From positions 259,782 to 323,781 of the forward strand of contig NZ_JAGHZZ010000007.1 in NCBI RefSeq assembly GCF_017745095.1: a stretch of DNA of 64,000 nucleotides, in the 5' to 3' direction. The stretch is from Sporocytophaga sp. (lineage in GTDB: Bacteria > Bacteroidota > Bacteroidia > Cytophagales > Cytophagaceae). Positions 36,033 to 44,822 of this stretch are shown here, one piece after another. The first letter of the stretch is position 1, and each line of letters opens with the position of its first letter. The position numbers and the translations under genes are program-made. The notes under the pieces were generated by a model. It had not been told where the DNA came from. It saw only the letters and a program-made list of their open reading frames with translations, and searched no databases.

Positions 36033-37177
36033 TGCAGACTTCTCTTACAAATAAGAGTGCTGCATCAAGAGTCTACGGACTGGATATTCTCAGGGCAATA
36101 GCCATCATATTTGTATTGGAAGAACATGGTAACGATTTCCTTTATGAGGCTTTTTCAATAAAGGCACCCCATCTTGATGGAGTCAAGTTGTTTTTTGTAT
36201 TAAGCGGATTTCTCATAGGTCAGATACTGATCAAAACATTACATACAGGTCTTTCAATGAAAGACCTGTATGCTTTCTGGATTAGAAGGTGGTTCAGAAC
36301 CTTACCGAATTATTACCTTGTATTGATTATTCTAGTCGGGTTAAACATACTTATTCCGGTATTCAAAGGAACTTACACTTCCTTCTTTTTCTTTTGCCAA
36401 AACCTGATTTACCCTCAGCAGCGTTTTTTTCTAGAGTCATGGAGCCTTGCAGTTGAAGAATGGTTTTATATTTTATTCCCTATTACTTTATATCTTCTGA
36501 ATAAAGCCTTTCCGTTAAGACATAAAATCAGTCTAATGACATCAATCGGAATATTCATTATAGGGGCTGTTTTGGTGAGAATATACAAAGAAAGTTACTT
36601 AGATATTCAAATGTTCAAAGATTGGGATGTGGAGTTTAGAAAAGTTGTTTTTACAAGACTTGATAATATAGTATTTGGTGTACTAGGAGCATTTATGAGT
36701 ACCTATTATCATTCAATATGGGTTAAACATAAAATAATCTTGCTAATATCAGGGATTATTTTACTTCTTGGAGACAGAATATACTTTCTATTCATTACGA
36801 ATAACATCATTTCATACGGTTGGTACTCTAACATTATTTCGTTTACAATGGGCTCATTGGCAACGCTTGCCTTGTTACCATTTTTATCAGAATTAAAGAC
36901 CGGCAAGGGGGTAATATTCAAACTCCTGACTTACATCAGTATAATCTCCTACTCTCTTTATATGGTCAATTTATCTATTGTAAGATTCAGAGTTATCCCT
37001 TACTCTAACGAGTGGTTAATAGAATTCGGATTGCGTTCCTATATAGTTTATATAGATGTAGCATTGTACTGGTTTTACACCATTGGTCTTTCCCTGCTTT
37101 TATATCATTTTTTTGAAAAGCCAATGACGAGCTTGAGAGATAAGTTGTATTTAAAAAAATCGCAACCAAGTATATGA
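36032..37177 (+). CDS. Acyltransferase-3 family membrane protein (OafA/YrhL-like)
   Basis: 381 residues with about ten transmembrane helices. Family motifs: GLDILRAIAIIFVLEEHG in TM1 with the catalytic-type His, RRWFRTLPNYY, and SLAVEEWFYILFP. It probably moves an acyl group (often acetyl) onto a surface sugar, peptidoglycan or lipid on the outer face of the inner membrane. The acceptor is unknown. TAATG overlap with the upstream small gene indicates coupling. A strong bidirectional terminator follows. Confidence 0.9.
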   Translation: MQTSLTNKSAASRVYGLDILRAIAIIFVLEEHGNDFLYEAFSIKAPHLDGVKLFFVLSGFLIGQILIKTLHTGLSMKDLYAFWIRRWFRTLPNYYLVLIILVGLNILIPVFKGTYTSFFFFCQNLIYPQQRFFLESWSLAVEEWFYILFPITLYLLNKAFPLRHKISLMTSIGIFIIGAVLVRIYKESYLDIQMFKDWDVEFRKVVFTRLDNIVFGVLGAFMSTYYHSIWVKHKIILLISGIILLLGDRIYFLFITNNIISYGWYSNIISFTMGSLATLALLPFLSELKTGKGVIFKLLTYISIISYSLYMVNLSIVRFRVIPYSNEWLIEFGLRSYIVYIDVALYWFYTIGLSLLLYHFFEKPMTSLRDKLYLKKSQPSI

Positions 37178-37204
37178 TCAAGAAGATAAGCGTAAGGCAT
37201 ATCA

Positions 37205-37244
37205 TAAAAAAATCGGATAGATTAACATCTATCCGATTTCATTT
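37205..37244. terminator. Bidirectional terminator between the acyltransferase and lamin-tail genes
   Basis: A perfect 13-bp stem (37210-37222 with 37227-37239) closed by TAAC sits between convergent genes, with an A-run before it and T-rich sequence (CATTTTTC) after it, giving U-tracts on both strands. Confidence 0.9.
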
Positions 37245-37260
37245 TTCATGATATAAAAAA

Positions 37261-38871
37261 TTATTCTACAACAAGCTTGGCAGAAGAGAATGAATCCTTA
37301 TCCAAATTCTTTAACCGTATATAGTATATACCTTTCTTCTGATCAGATATATTTATTTCTTCATTAGCAGAAACATTTTCCTTTAAATAAATTACTTGTC
37401 CTAAACTATTCAACACTTCTACTGAAGTTCTCGTTGCAGATTCTAAATCAAGCTTAAAAATTCCGTTTGAAGGATTCGGATAAACCCCAAATTTATGTTC
37501 AGAAGGCATTTGTCCAAACAAAGATAAAACACAGACCTCATCAGCTATTCCAGGGGTTGCATATATTGGAAAGTCCAAATAATCTTTAACATAAACATCT
37601 GAATAAGACCAGTTAGCTCCCTGGTTATTATCTTTATCCGCATCGCAGAATTTTAAAGATGGACCGGTTCCATCTGCCTGCATTGGCCAAGGAGAGCTAA
37701 ATGAATATTCAACCTGATCAACAATTACATCTGCTGAGTTTCTTAAGATAATTTTTTCACCACTATTATTAAGACTACCTGATGTCCACTGATAAGTATT
37801 GGATAAATTGAAAAAAGAATTGAAGTAAGTTTGATATGCACAAACCACAATATATTGATGAGAAGCTACCACTACAGAAGGAAATACAAAATCAATTCCA
37901 TCCGAAAAGTAATAACCACCAATATTTATAGCTTCAGGACCATTATTATAAAGTTCTATAAACTCCAGAGTATCTGTACCTGGGTTATTATACATAATCT
38001 CAGAAATAACCAGCGGAGCTTTAGTATTATTAAAAATAAAACTAAAAGATTGTGATATAAATTTATTCCCAATCACATCAGTAATATTACTGACATTAAT
38101 TGAATTCAAATTTCCAATTCCCAATGGAACAGACAGAACAAGTATTACAGTATCTCCAGAGCCAGAAAGAGTTGCAGAACTAACATTTAATCCTGTATAA
38201 TTAGACAATGTCTGTGCTGAAGATGCATTCAAAGGTTCATTAAAAACAAGTTTGACTATATTATTCTGGGGCGCATATATTCTTTTTACAAGAGGCGGAT
38301 AAGTATCTCCTGGTTCATTACACACAGAGTTTCCATCACCAGGAGAAGCATAAATAAGAGAACCATCATCAAAGATACCGCCGATATCATTTGAAGCAGC
38401 CCAATAATATCCAAATGCATTATTGGAATTAACATTGCATAAAACAAGTGAAGATCCCTCTCCATCGGCCCTATCATCCCAAGGTTCCTTATTATCATAT
38501 TCTACAGAATCGGCAATGATGCCAGCAGGAGTCTTGATAACGATTTTTTCTCCACTATTGCTTAAAGCACCACTATCCCATTGAAGAGGAGTTACCCCAA
38601 ATGTCTGTTCAAAAAAATCTGCATACCTCGCTACAACAACATAATTTCCTGGTTTGAGTGTATAATCCGGAAACACATAATCAAATCCGCTCGTCACTTT
38701 ATATCCAGACAAATTCAATGACTGATTACCTTTGTTATATAATTCAATGAACTCCAAAGTATCATTACCAGGTTGATTGTACAATATTTCAGTTATTACA
38801 AGATCAGACTGCGCAAGCGCATTTATTGCAAACAACAAACAATAGATTTTAAATATTACTATCTTCTTCAT
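37261..38871 (-). CDS. T9SS-exported protein with two lamin-tail domains
   Basis: 536 residues with a signal peptide (1-20, ending NALAQ). Two clear lamin-tail (LTD) domains are internal duplicates: about 20-150 (VITEILYNQPGNDTLEFIEL) and about 285-430 (VISEIMYNNPGTDTLEFIEL). Between them is an Ig-like domain (about 185-285: VKRIYAPQNNIVKLVFNEPL). A type A sorting domain ends the protein (about 455-536: FGVYPNPSNGIFKLD, then KKGIYYIRLKN). Export by T9SS and surface attachment are expected. LTD domains in bacteria are often linked to secreted nucleases or adhesins; no enzyme domain is present here, so binding is the likeliest role. Confidence 0.9.
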   Translation of the reverse strand: MKKIVIFKIYCLLFAINALAQSDLVITEILYNQPGNDTLEFIELYNKGNQSLNLSGYKVTSGFDYVFPDYTLKPGNYVVVARYADFFEQTFGVTPLQWDSGALSNSGEKIVIKTPAGIIADSVEYDNKEPWDDRADGEGSSLVLCNVNSNNAFGYYWAASNDIGGIFDDGSLIYASPGDGNSVCNEPGDTYPPLVKRIYAPQNNIVKLVFNEPLNASSAQTLSNYTGLNVSSATLSGSGDTVILVLSVPLGIGNLNSINVSNITDVIGNKFISQSFSFIFNNTKAPLVISEIMYNNPGTDTLEFIELYNNGPEAINIGGYYFSDGIDFVFPSVVVASHQYIVVCAYQTYFNSFFNLSNTYQWTSGSLNNSGEKIILRNSADVIVDQVEYSFSSPWPMQADGTGPSLKFCDADKDNNQGANWSYSDVYVKDYLDFPIYATPGIADEVCVLSLFGQMPSEHKFGVYPNPSNGIFKLDLESATRTSVEVLNSLGQVIYLKENVSANEEINISDQKKGIYYIRLKNLDKDSFSSAKLVVE

Positions 38872-38900
38872 ATTAATATACTTTAAAGGCTTTTATCACA

Positions 38901-39446
38901 TTAAAATGATATGCCTAACTTTACTATTATTAAATTTTTATAAGGGGATTCATCACGATGTGTAAGGTCGATCAAACCTAAGAAATAACTGTCTACCTTT
39001 GAGGTTATCGGCTGTCTATATCCTAAGCCAGAGAATAAGTTTGTAATATAAACTCTACGGTATTCAAAGTTAAGATCATTCCTATATGGTACATTACAAT
39101 AGAGATACTCCAAATGCAGAAAAAAATTTTTCAAGAAATAAACTCTTGTAAAGATATTGGTTCCAAATGCACTGTTATTTTCAGACTTATCATTTCTGTA
39201 GTAATAAAGATAGTTTAGGCCAACTCCCACGTCAACTCTATCATTTAGTCTGTAAAAAATTACTGGTGCTACGTCAATATGCTGCAACTGAAGATGATAA
39301 TTAAACCCAAACTTTATATGTCCTCCCAGGCCCTTATTAACAGCTGCAGTAGAATCATTCTGCCCATTAGCATTTACTATTAGTGAAATAGAAAGCAACA
39401 AAACCGCAAGAATATTTTTCAGATTATGAGTCAGACGATAAGCCAT
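38901..39446 (-). CDS. Predicted outer-membrane beta-barrel protein
   Basis: 181 residues with a signal peptide (about 1-29, IVNANGQ). Alternating strand pattern through KFGFNYHLQLQ, GVGLNYLYYY, NLFSGLGYRQ and a final LGISF ending in Phe, the usual beta-barrel assembly signal. About eight strands, consistent with a small OmpA/OmpW-like barrel. No named family recognised. It follows the lamin-tail gene's start by 29 nt upstream on the same strand, so the two may be co-transcribed. Confidence 0.7.
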   Translation of the reverse strand: MAYRLTHNLKNILAVLLLSISLIVNANGQNDSTAAVNKGLGGHIKFGFNYHLQLQHIDVAPVIFYRLNDRVDVGVGLNYLYYYRNDKSENNSAFGTNIFTRVYFLKNFFLHLEYLYCNVPYRNDLNFEYRRVYITNLFSGLGYRQPITSKVDSYFLGLIDLTHRDESPYKNLIIVKLGISF

Positions 39447-39647
39447 ATTTTAATAGGGGAATTAAATCCTTAATAAAAACTACCTGTATCAATTGTTAAG
39501 TATAAGTTAAGCCTATGACAAATAATTGTTATTAAAATGAAGCTTCAATTTAAAAAAATAAGCTATATTTAAAAAATAATTATAAATCGCCTAAGATTTA
39601 TTACATTTTTATTACTTCGCTATTTTATAGAGATAAAAAAAATAATT

Positions 39648-40604
39648 ATGAATTACCGCATTATTTCTCTTTATACATTAGTAACATTCTTACTTTTCAC
39701 CAACTGCAATTCAAAAAAAGGATGTACAGATCCACACTCTACTAGCTTTGACACAGAGGCGAAGATAGATGATGGTAGTTGCTCTTATCCATCTGCAGCA
39801 GGTAATATTACAACTGTAAGAAAATTAAAAAAGGATTTTGAAGAATTGTCTGGTCTTAAGTATGTTGACAAAAGATTATGGACAATAATTGATCCTGAAG
39901 GAGAAGACATGATATATAGTATTAATCTTGTCACAGGCGAACCAAAAGAGACCATCAAAGTACCTGGTATCAGCAGTATAAACTTTGAAGCAGTTACATC
40001 AAGTGATACTCATTTCTTTATTGGAGACATAGGAAACAATAAAGGCAACAGAAAAGATCTCGTCATTTATAAAGTTCCGTTTCCTTCACCTATTAATATA
40101 GAAAATACATCTACAGCTGAAGAAATTAAATTTTATTATCCTGAACAAAAAGATTTTAGAAGTAATACTGCTACAGATTTTGATGCTGAAGCTATATTTT
40201 ATAAAAACGGATACATCTATCTTTTTACAAAAAATAATACAGATACCAAGACAAGTTTATACGAAATACCTGCGACTCCAGGAACTCATGGAGCCCGCCT
40301 AAAAGGCATATTTGATGTACAAGGAAAAATAACAGATGCAGACATTAATTCAGATGGAACTAAAGTAGTTTTGGTTGGCCATAATAAAGAGACAGAGCAA
40401 GCCTTTTGCTGGGTATTAAAAGATTTTAACGACACTGATTTCTTCACTGGGAGCAAAACACTTATACAACTAGGAGATTTAGATGAGATAGGACAAGTGG
40501 AAGGGGTAACATTTTATAATGATAAAAACGTCTTTATCTCAAACGAAAAAAATGATGGTGTACCTGCCAATATATATTTACTGGATATCAGTAAAATTCA
40601 ATAA
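39648..40604 (+). CDS. SdiA-regulated-like beta-propeller lipoprotein
   Basis: 318 residues with a lipobox (LLFTNC, Cys near 20). A short Cys-containing segment follows (CTDPHSTSFDTEAKIDDGSC), a motif frequent in Bacteroidota secreted proteins and probably disulfide-linked or calcium-binding. The remainder shows propeller-blade-like repeats (FEELSGLKYVDKRLWTI, INFEAVTSSDTHFFIGDIGN, DFDAEAIFYKNGYIYLFTKN, GQVEGVTFYNDKNVFIS) and resembles the SdiA-regulated or esterase-like phytase propellers. Anchored in an envelope membrane. Function unknown. Confidence 0.8.
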   Translation: MNYRIISLYTLVTFLLFTNCNSKKGCTDPHSTSFDTEAKIDDGSCSYPSAAGNITTVRKLKKDFEELSGLKYVDKRLWTIIDPEGEDMIYSINLVTGEPKETIKVPGISSINFEAVTSSDTHFFIGDIGNNKGNRKDLVIYKVPFPSPINIENTSTAEEIKFYYPEQKDFRSNTATDFDAEAIFYKNGYIYLFTKNNTDTKTSLYEIPATPGTHGARLKGIFDVQGKITDADINSDGTKVVLVGHNKETEQAFCWVLKDFNDTDFFTGSKTLIQLGDLDEIGQVEGVTFYNDKNVFISNEKNDGVPANIYLLDISKIQ

Positions 40605-40924
40605 ATAAGGAGTCTTCCAATCAAAGAAATTATCGGTCGTGTTCTAGAGCATATTTATTGCCTGATAAAATTCTTATAAATAATTTATTTTACAGAAATG
40701 AGAATTTTCATGCATGCTTCATTAGGAAGAGCTTATCATAAAAGACCTTCTGAACATATTAAAATAGACATCCTGCAGTCATACCCTTTATAATCATTTA
40801 TGAGAATTAAAAAAATGACAAAAAATAAGATCATGAAGCAGCGTTCTTTTATAAAATAAAGTCTTACGTCAAATTTAAATATAATGGTGATAGCCATTTA
40901 TTCTTTTACATATTAGTACCGTCA
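40605..40924. other. Intergenic region, nothing recognisable
   Basis: 320 nt of AT-rich sequence between two plus-strand genes. I found no gene, no clear stem-loop and no promoter matching the TTG-N19-TAnnTTTG pattern. It must hold the promoter of the HlyD-VTC operon. Confidence 0.5.
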
Positions 40925-41998
40925 ATGAAAAAGAAGTTTTTATATTTTGGGATTGGTATAACAATTTTAATAGGAATTATTTATTGTCCTATAAAATTTA
41001 CATATATAGTTTATTCTACAGGTAAAGTATTTCCAACATATGAATGGGTATTAGGCAGGACATATGATGGAAGGATCACAGAAACGATTAAAAACAATCA
41101 GTTAGGCCTCATCAGTTCCTATGCAGGAAAAGAGTTTCAGAGAGGAGATGTATTTGATTTTTACATCAATCCTGAAATCAACGATAAGCAATTTGTTGAA
41201 AGAGGAGAAATGATAGGCGTTCTCAACTCCACAGAACTAATGCGTCAGATCAATCAGCTAAAAGGAGAAAGAGAAGTAGAAAAAGCTTTATTAAAAGTAT
41301 ATTCTACAGGCCAGAAGATCCAGACTATCAAAGAAGCAGAAACAAATTTAACATTAGCTAAAGAAAGATTTTCCATTCAGGATAAACTCATTTCAAGACA
41401 AACCGATCTATACAAAGATTCACTAATTTCTCCTCAGCAGTATGATATTGCGAAGAATGATTACGAATTAAGTAAAATCAATTTGGCACTCGCTGAAGCT
41501 CAGATAAAAACTCTATCTACTGGTGAGAAACCTGAACAAATAAAATTCATCGTTGAAAAGATAGAAAATCTCACAGGCCAGATAGCAAGCCTTGAATCAA
41601 GGAGAGACGCATTACAGATCAAAGCTCCATTTGCGGGACTTATACAAAGAAAAAAAGGAGGTCAATCAACTGTAGAGGTTCTTGCAAATATAGTCGATAC
41701 ATCTTCCTATATAATAGTTACTCCAATAAAAATCAAAGAGTTTAAAAATTTATCCAAAGGGCAAAAATGTAAACTCAGTTTATTCAATACAGACTGTGAA
41801 ATGGAAGCCACAATTTGCCATATAGATAATGCAATACAAATCATAGGTGGTAAGCAAGCGATTTATGTTACTGCCAAAATTGATAAAAAATGCCCGGGCG
41901 TATACCCCGGAATATTTGCCCAGACCAATATAGAATGTGGCAAGCACACAATCATTGAATACTCCAAACTATTATTCCAAAGCTTGTTCTACAGATGA
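40925..41998 (+). CDS. HlyD-like membrane fusion protein of the VTC cluster
   Basis: 357 residues. One N-terminal transmembrane helix (about 4-22) anchors it in the inner membrane. A lipoyl-like half follows, then a long alpha-hairpin (about 95-230, with KGEREVEKALLKVYS and LAKERFSIQDKLI; the turn near SLISPQQYDIAKNDYE). The second lipoyl half is ALQIKAPFAGLIQRKKGG, and a beta-barrel domain ends the protein. This is the layout of adaptors that join inner-membrane machines to TolC. There is no pump gene beside it; the next genes are VTC, DUF4956 and TolC. The stop overlaps the VTC start (ATGATG). Confidence 0.88.
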   Translation: MKKKFLYFGIGITILIGIIYCPIKFTYIVYSTGKVFPTYEWVLGRTYDGRITETIKNNQLGLISSYAGKEFQRGDVFDFYINPEINDKQFVERGEMIGVLNSTELMRQINQLKGEREVEKALLKVYSTGQKIQTIKEAETNLTLAKERFSIQDKLISRQTDLYKDSLISPQQYDIAKNDYELSKINLALAEAQIKTLSTGEKPEQIKFIVEKIENLTGQIASLESRRDALQIKAPFAGLIQRKKGGQSTVEVLANIVDTSSYIIVTPIKIKEFKNLSKGQKCKLSLFNTDCEMEATICHIDNAIQIIGGKQAIYVTAKIDKKCPGVYPGIFAQTNIECGKHTIIEYSKLLFQSLFYR

Positions 41999-42777
41999 TG
42001 CTCCGTTATGAAAGGAAGTACTTTGTTCCTAATGATCGCATAGATGACTTAAGGGCAAGGTTAATGCCATTTGTCAATCCGGATGTTCATACTAAGGTGG
42101 GAGAATCCGGACTTAGCCAATATACAGTTCGAAGTATTTATTATGATACTCCTTTCATGGAATATTATTATGAAAAAAAAGAAGGACTTGAATTCAGAAA
42201 TAAATTCAGAATAAGAGGGTATGACAATCAAAATGAAGACAGCATTGTTTTTCTTGAAATAAAAAGAAAGCTTAGTAACAGAATTGGAAAGCATAGAGCA
42301 ACACTCAAATTCACTGACCTTAAAGCACTTCTGACCACCGGTAATACAAGAGATTATATTAATGGACCAAAGTTCCCTAAAGCTTTTAAAGATGCAGATA
42401 AATTCCTATTTTATTATTACTCCAAGTCTTTAAAGCCTGTTAACCTTGTGGTATACGACAGAGAGGCCTTTCACGGTAAGTTTGATGATGAGGTTAGAAT
42501 TACTTTTGATAAAAACGTACGAACCTCAATTTATCCGATCATCGACGAATTATATTCCGAAGAAAGACTTAAGTTGATCACACCAGGCTTCTTTGTGCTT
42601 GAAATAAAGTATTACAACATTATGCCTACATGGGCCAGGTCTATTGTGGAAGAATTCTCTCTTCAACTTGAAGCAATATCAAAATATTCTTCAGGTCTGG
42701 ACATCCATCATACTACATATGGAAGAATGCGTTTTTCCCCAATATCATTATCAAGAAATCCATTTTATAGATTATAA
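41995..42777 (+). CDS. VTC-domain (polyphosphate polymerase-like) protein
   Basis: 260 residues forming one VTC domain of the triphosphate tunnel superfamily. Tunnel-type residues are visible: Glu6-Arg7-Lys8 (RYERKYF), Arg46 and YYD (49-51), Arg72/Arg74 (KFRIRGY), Glu88/Lys90/Arg91/Lys92 (LEIKRK), Arg156 (YDREAF), Arg168, Glu203/Lys205 (LEIKY) and the late SKY motif (Ser229-Lys230). In yeast Vtc4 equivalent residues bind ATP and polyphosphate and polymerise the chain. There is no membrane segment; the partner DUF4956 protein would supply it. ATG at 41995 or 41998. Polymerase activity is inferred from the motifs. The distance to DUF4956 is 5 nt. Confidence 0.9.
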   Translation: MMLRYERKYFVPNDRIDDLRARLMPFVNPDVHTKVGESGLSQYTVRSIYYDTPFMEYYYEKKEGLEFRNKFRIRGYDNQNEDSIVFLEIKRKLSNRIGKHRATLKFTDLKALLTTGNTRDYINGPKFPKAFKDADKFLFYYYSKSLKPVNLVVYDREAFHGKFDDEVRITFDKNVRTSIYPIIDELYSEERLKLITPGFFVLEIKYYNIMPTWARSIVEEFSLQLEAISKYSSGLDIHHTTYGRMRFSPISLSRNPFYRL

Positions 42778-42782
42778 AAATT

Positions 42783-43457
42783 ATGAATGAAGAATTACAG
42801 GATATTTTTTTCTATGCTTTAACAATAAAAGATGTAATAGGCAGACTATTAGTTGCGCTCTTTTGTGGTGTTATAATCTCATTATTTTACAGAATAACCT
42901 ACAAAGGCTATAGTTATTCATCGACATTTGTCAACTCCATCATATTACTTACCATGATTACAACTATTGTAATTATGGTTATCGGAAATAACCTTGCAGC
43001 AGCTTTTGGCCTTGTAGGTGCTATGTCTATTATTCGTTTCAGAACCGCCATCAAAGATACTATCGATATCATGTTTATATTTTTTTCGCTTGCAATAGGG
43101 CTTGCATGTGGAGTAGATTTTGTCTCAGTAGCTATTATAGGAACAATAGTAATCGGATCCATTTATTTCCTGATTGTAAAATTCAACTTATCTGCTCCAA
43201 GAAAAAAAGATTTCTTATTACAACTTATAACAGTTGGACAGGAAAGCGATGGTAAAGAGTTAAATAAAATAATTTCAAAGTATTGCAGAAAACATAAAGT
43301 AGTAAATGTAAAAGGATTGAGAGAAGATCGTTCTAACATGCTTGAGGTTTCCTATTATATTAAGTTAAAAGATGAAAATAGCGGACAAAATTTCATAAAA
43401 GAAATTAAGGCTGTAGAAGAAGTTAAACATGCAAATTTATTTTTTGACGAGGAATAG
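42783..43457 (+). CDS. DUF4956 membrane protein
   Basis: 224 residues. Four hydrophobic helices (about 18-37, 45-68, 90-110 and 113-135) contain the family signature AAAFGLVGAMSIIRFRTAIKD followed by DIMFIFFSLAIGLACG. A cytoplasmic C-terminal domain of about 80 residues (RKKDFLLQLITVG to FFDEE) resembles a small ferredoxin-like or ACT-like sensor. DUF4956 genes are known neighbours of VTC-domain genes in bacteria, and are thought to form the membrane part of the polymerase. It sits between VTC (5 nt) and TolC (3 nt). Confidence 0.88.
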   Translation: MNEELQDIFFYALTIKDVIGRLLVALFCGVIISLFYRITYKGYSYSSTFVNSIILLTMITTIVIMVIGNNLAAAFGLVGAMSIIRFRTAIKDTIDIMFIFFSLAIGLACGVDFVSVAIIGTIVIGSIYFLIVKFNLSAPRKKDFLLQLITVGQESDGKELNKIISKYCRKHKVVNVKGLREDRSNMLEVSYYIKLKDENSGQNFIKEIKAVEEVKHANLFFDEE

Positions 43458-43460
43458 CAG

Positions 43461-44810
43461 ATGAATAGGAGAAATAAGGGTTGGATGCAACAAAGTATCT
43501 TTATATGTCTTTTATATTTTATAACCATATTGCCTTCCAATGCTCAAGATGGAAACCAGACCTGGACATTAGATCAATGTATCGAATATGCCTTAAAACA
43601 CAATTATAAAATACAGCAAACAAACCTTCTGAGCGAAAAAGCTGCTATCAATTTAAAATCTGCCAAAAACAACTATCTTCCTGAAATAGTAGGAAAAGGT
43701 AGAAATATATACAACTGGGGATTATTTGTTGACCCCGCTACCAACATACTTACAACCCAAAGCAGCGAGATTTATACAGGATCTATTGAAGGAGAGCTCA
43801 CACTTTTCAATGGCGGTTATAATTATTATACATTAAAACAAAACAGAGATTTATTAAATGCAACGCTCTCCGACAATAAAAAAGTAGGTAATGATATTAC
43901 ACTCTCCATCATTGCAGCATTTTACCAGGTATTGTTCGCACAGGAACAAATAAAAATAACTAATACACAACGAGATCAATCCCAAATTCAATATGAATTG
44001 ATTAAGGGCATGGTTGCCAAAGGCGTACTCTCAAAAATTAATCTCCAGGAAATTGAATCTGAAGTAGCACAAAGAGATGCTGCAATAACTATTGCCAATA
44101 GCAATCTTCAACGTAGCCAGCTTGCTTTAAAACAGCTTCTGGCTTATACAGATGGTAATCTTTACCTATCAAATGAAGATAAAAACTCCATACCGGATTC
44201 CTTACAAATTGAGCCATATGAGCAAATTAAAGAAAAAGCATGCATCTTTTTACCTGAAATAAAAAGTGCACAGTACAGACTTAATGCTCTTCAATATAGA
44301 AGCCAGGCAACTAATTCACTTCGATTATTTAACTTTTCGGTTTCAGGAGGAGTAATTACGAGAAGCTCAAATCTAGTTCAACTTGAGCAGAAGAAGCAAT
44401 TCAAGCAAAACCTTACAGAATATGTTTCATTCAATCTTGCAGTACCAATATTCAGCAAATTTTTAAAGGTAAATGCATTATCATTATCTAAAATAGATAT
44501 AGATATACAGAAAAAAGAACTCGATAAAGTTAATTTAGAAGTAGAACAAAAAATCCAGGCATCTTACCTTGATCTTGTTACAGCACATAATAATTACAAA
44601 GCTTTGGATAAAAAAACAAAAGCATTCCAAGCCCAGTATAATTATGCTTCAAGATCATATTCCTCAGGTATCATAAATTATATAGAATATTATTACGCTG
44701 CGAATATGCTTGTCACCTCTCAGCTAGAGCAATTGATTGCTGAATATGATTTTTATCTTAAAAGAAAAACTTTAGAATTTTATGAAGGAAAAGGATACTG
44801 TCAGCGATAA
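43461..44810 (+). CDS. TolC-family outer-membrane protein of the VTC cluster
   Basis: 449 residues with a signal peptide (about 1-30, ending PSNAQ). Two OEP repeats: TWTLDQCIEYALKHNYKIQQ at the start and a second half beginning near YEQIKEKACIFLPEI. Long helices include ALTTQ-type repeats (about 150-240 and 345-420). It should form the outer-membrane duct for the HlyD-like adaptor encoded by the first gene. It begins 3 nt after the DUF4956 gene. It is only distantly similar to the TolC of the RND operon at 27898. Convergent with the glycosyltransferase gene, 12 nt away. Confidence 0.9.
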   Translation: MNRRNKGWMQQSIFICLLYFITILPSNAQDGNQTWTLDQCIEYALKHNYKIQQTNLLSEKAAINLKSAKNNYLPEIVGKGRNIYNWGLFVDPATNILTTQSSEIYTGSIEGELTLFNGGYNYYTLKQNRDLLNATLSDNKKVGNDITLSIIAAFYQVLFAQEQIKITNTQRDQSQIQYELIKGMVAKGVLSKINLQEIESEVAQRDAAITIANSNLQRSQLALKQLLAYTDGNLYLSNEDKNSIPDSLQIEPYEQIKEKACIFLPEIKSAQYRLNALQYRSQATNSLRLFNFSVSGGVITRSSNLVQLEQKKQFKQNLTEYVSFNLAVPIFSKFLKVNALSLSKIDIDIQKKELDKVNLEVEQKIQASYLDLVTAHNNYKALDKKTKAFQAQYNYASRSYSSGIINYIEYYYAANMLVTSQLEQLIAEYDFYLKRKTLEFYEGKGYCQR

Positions 44811-44822
44811 TTATTTAGAGAA

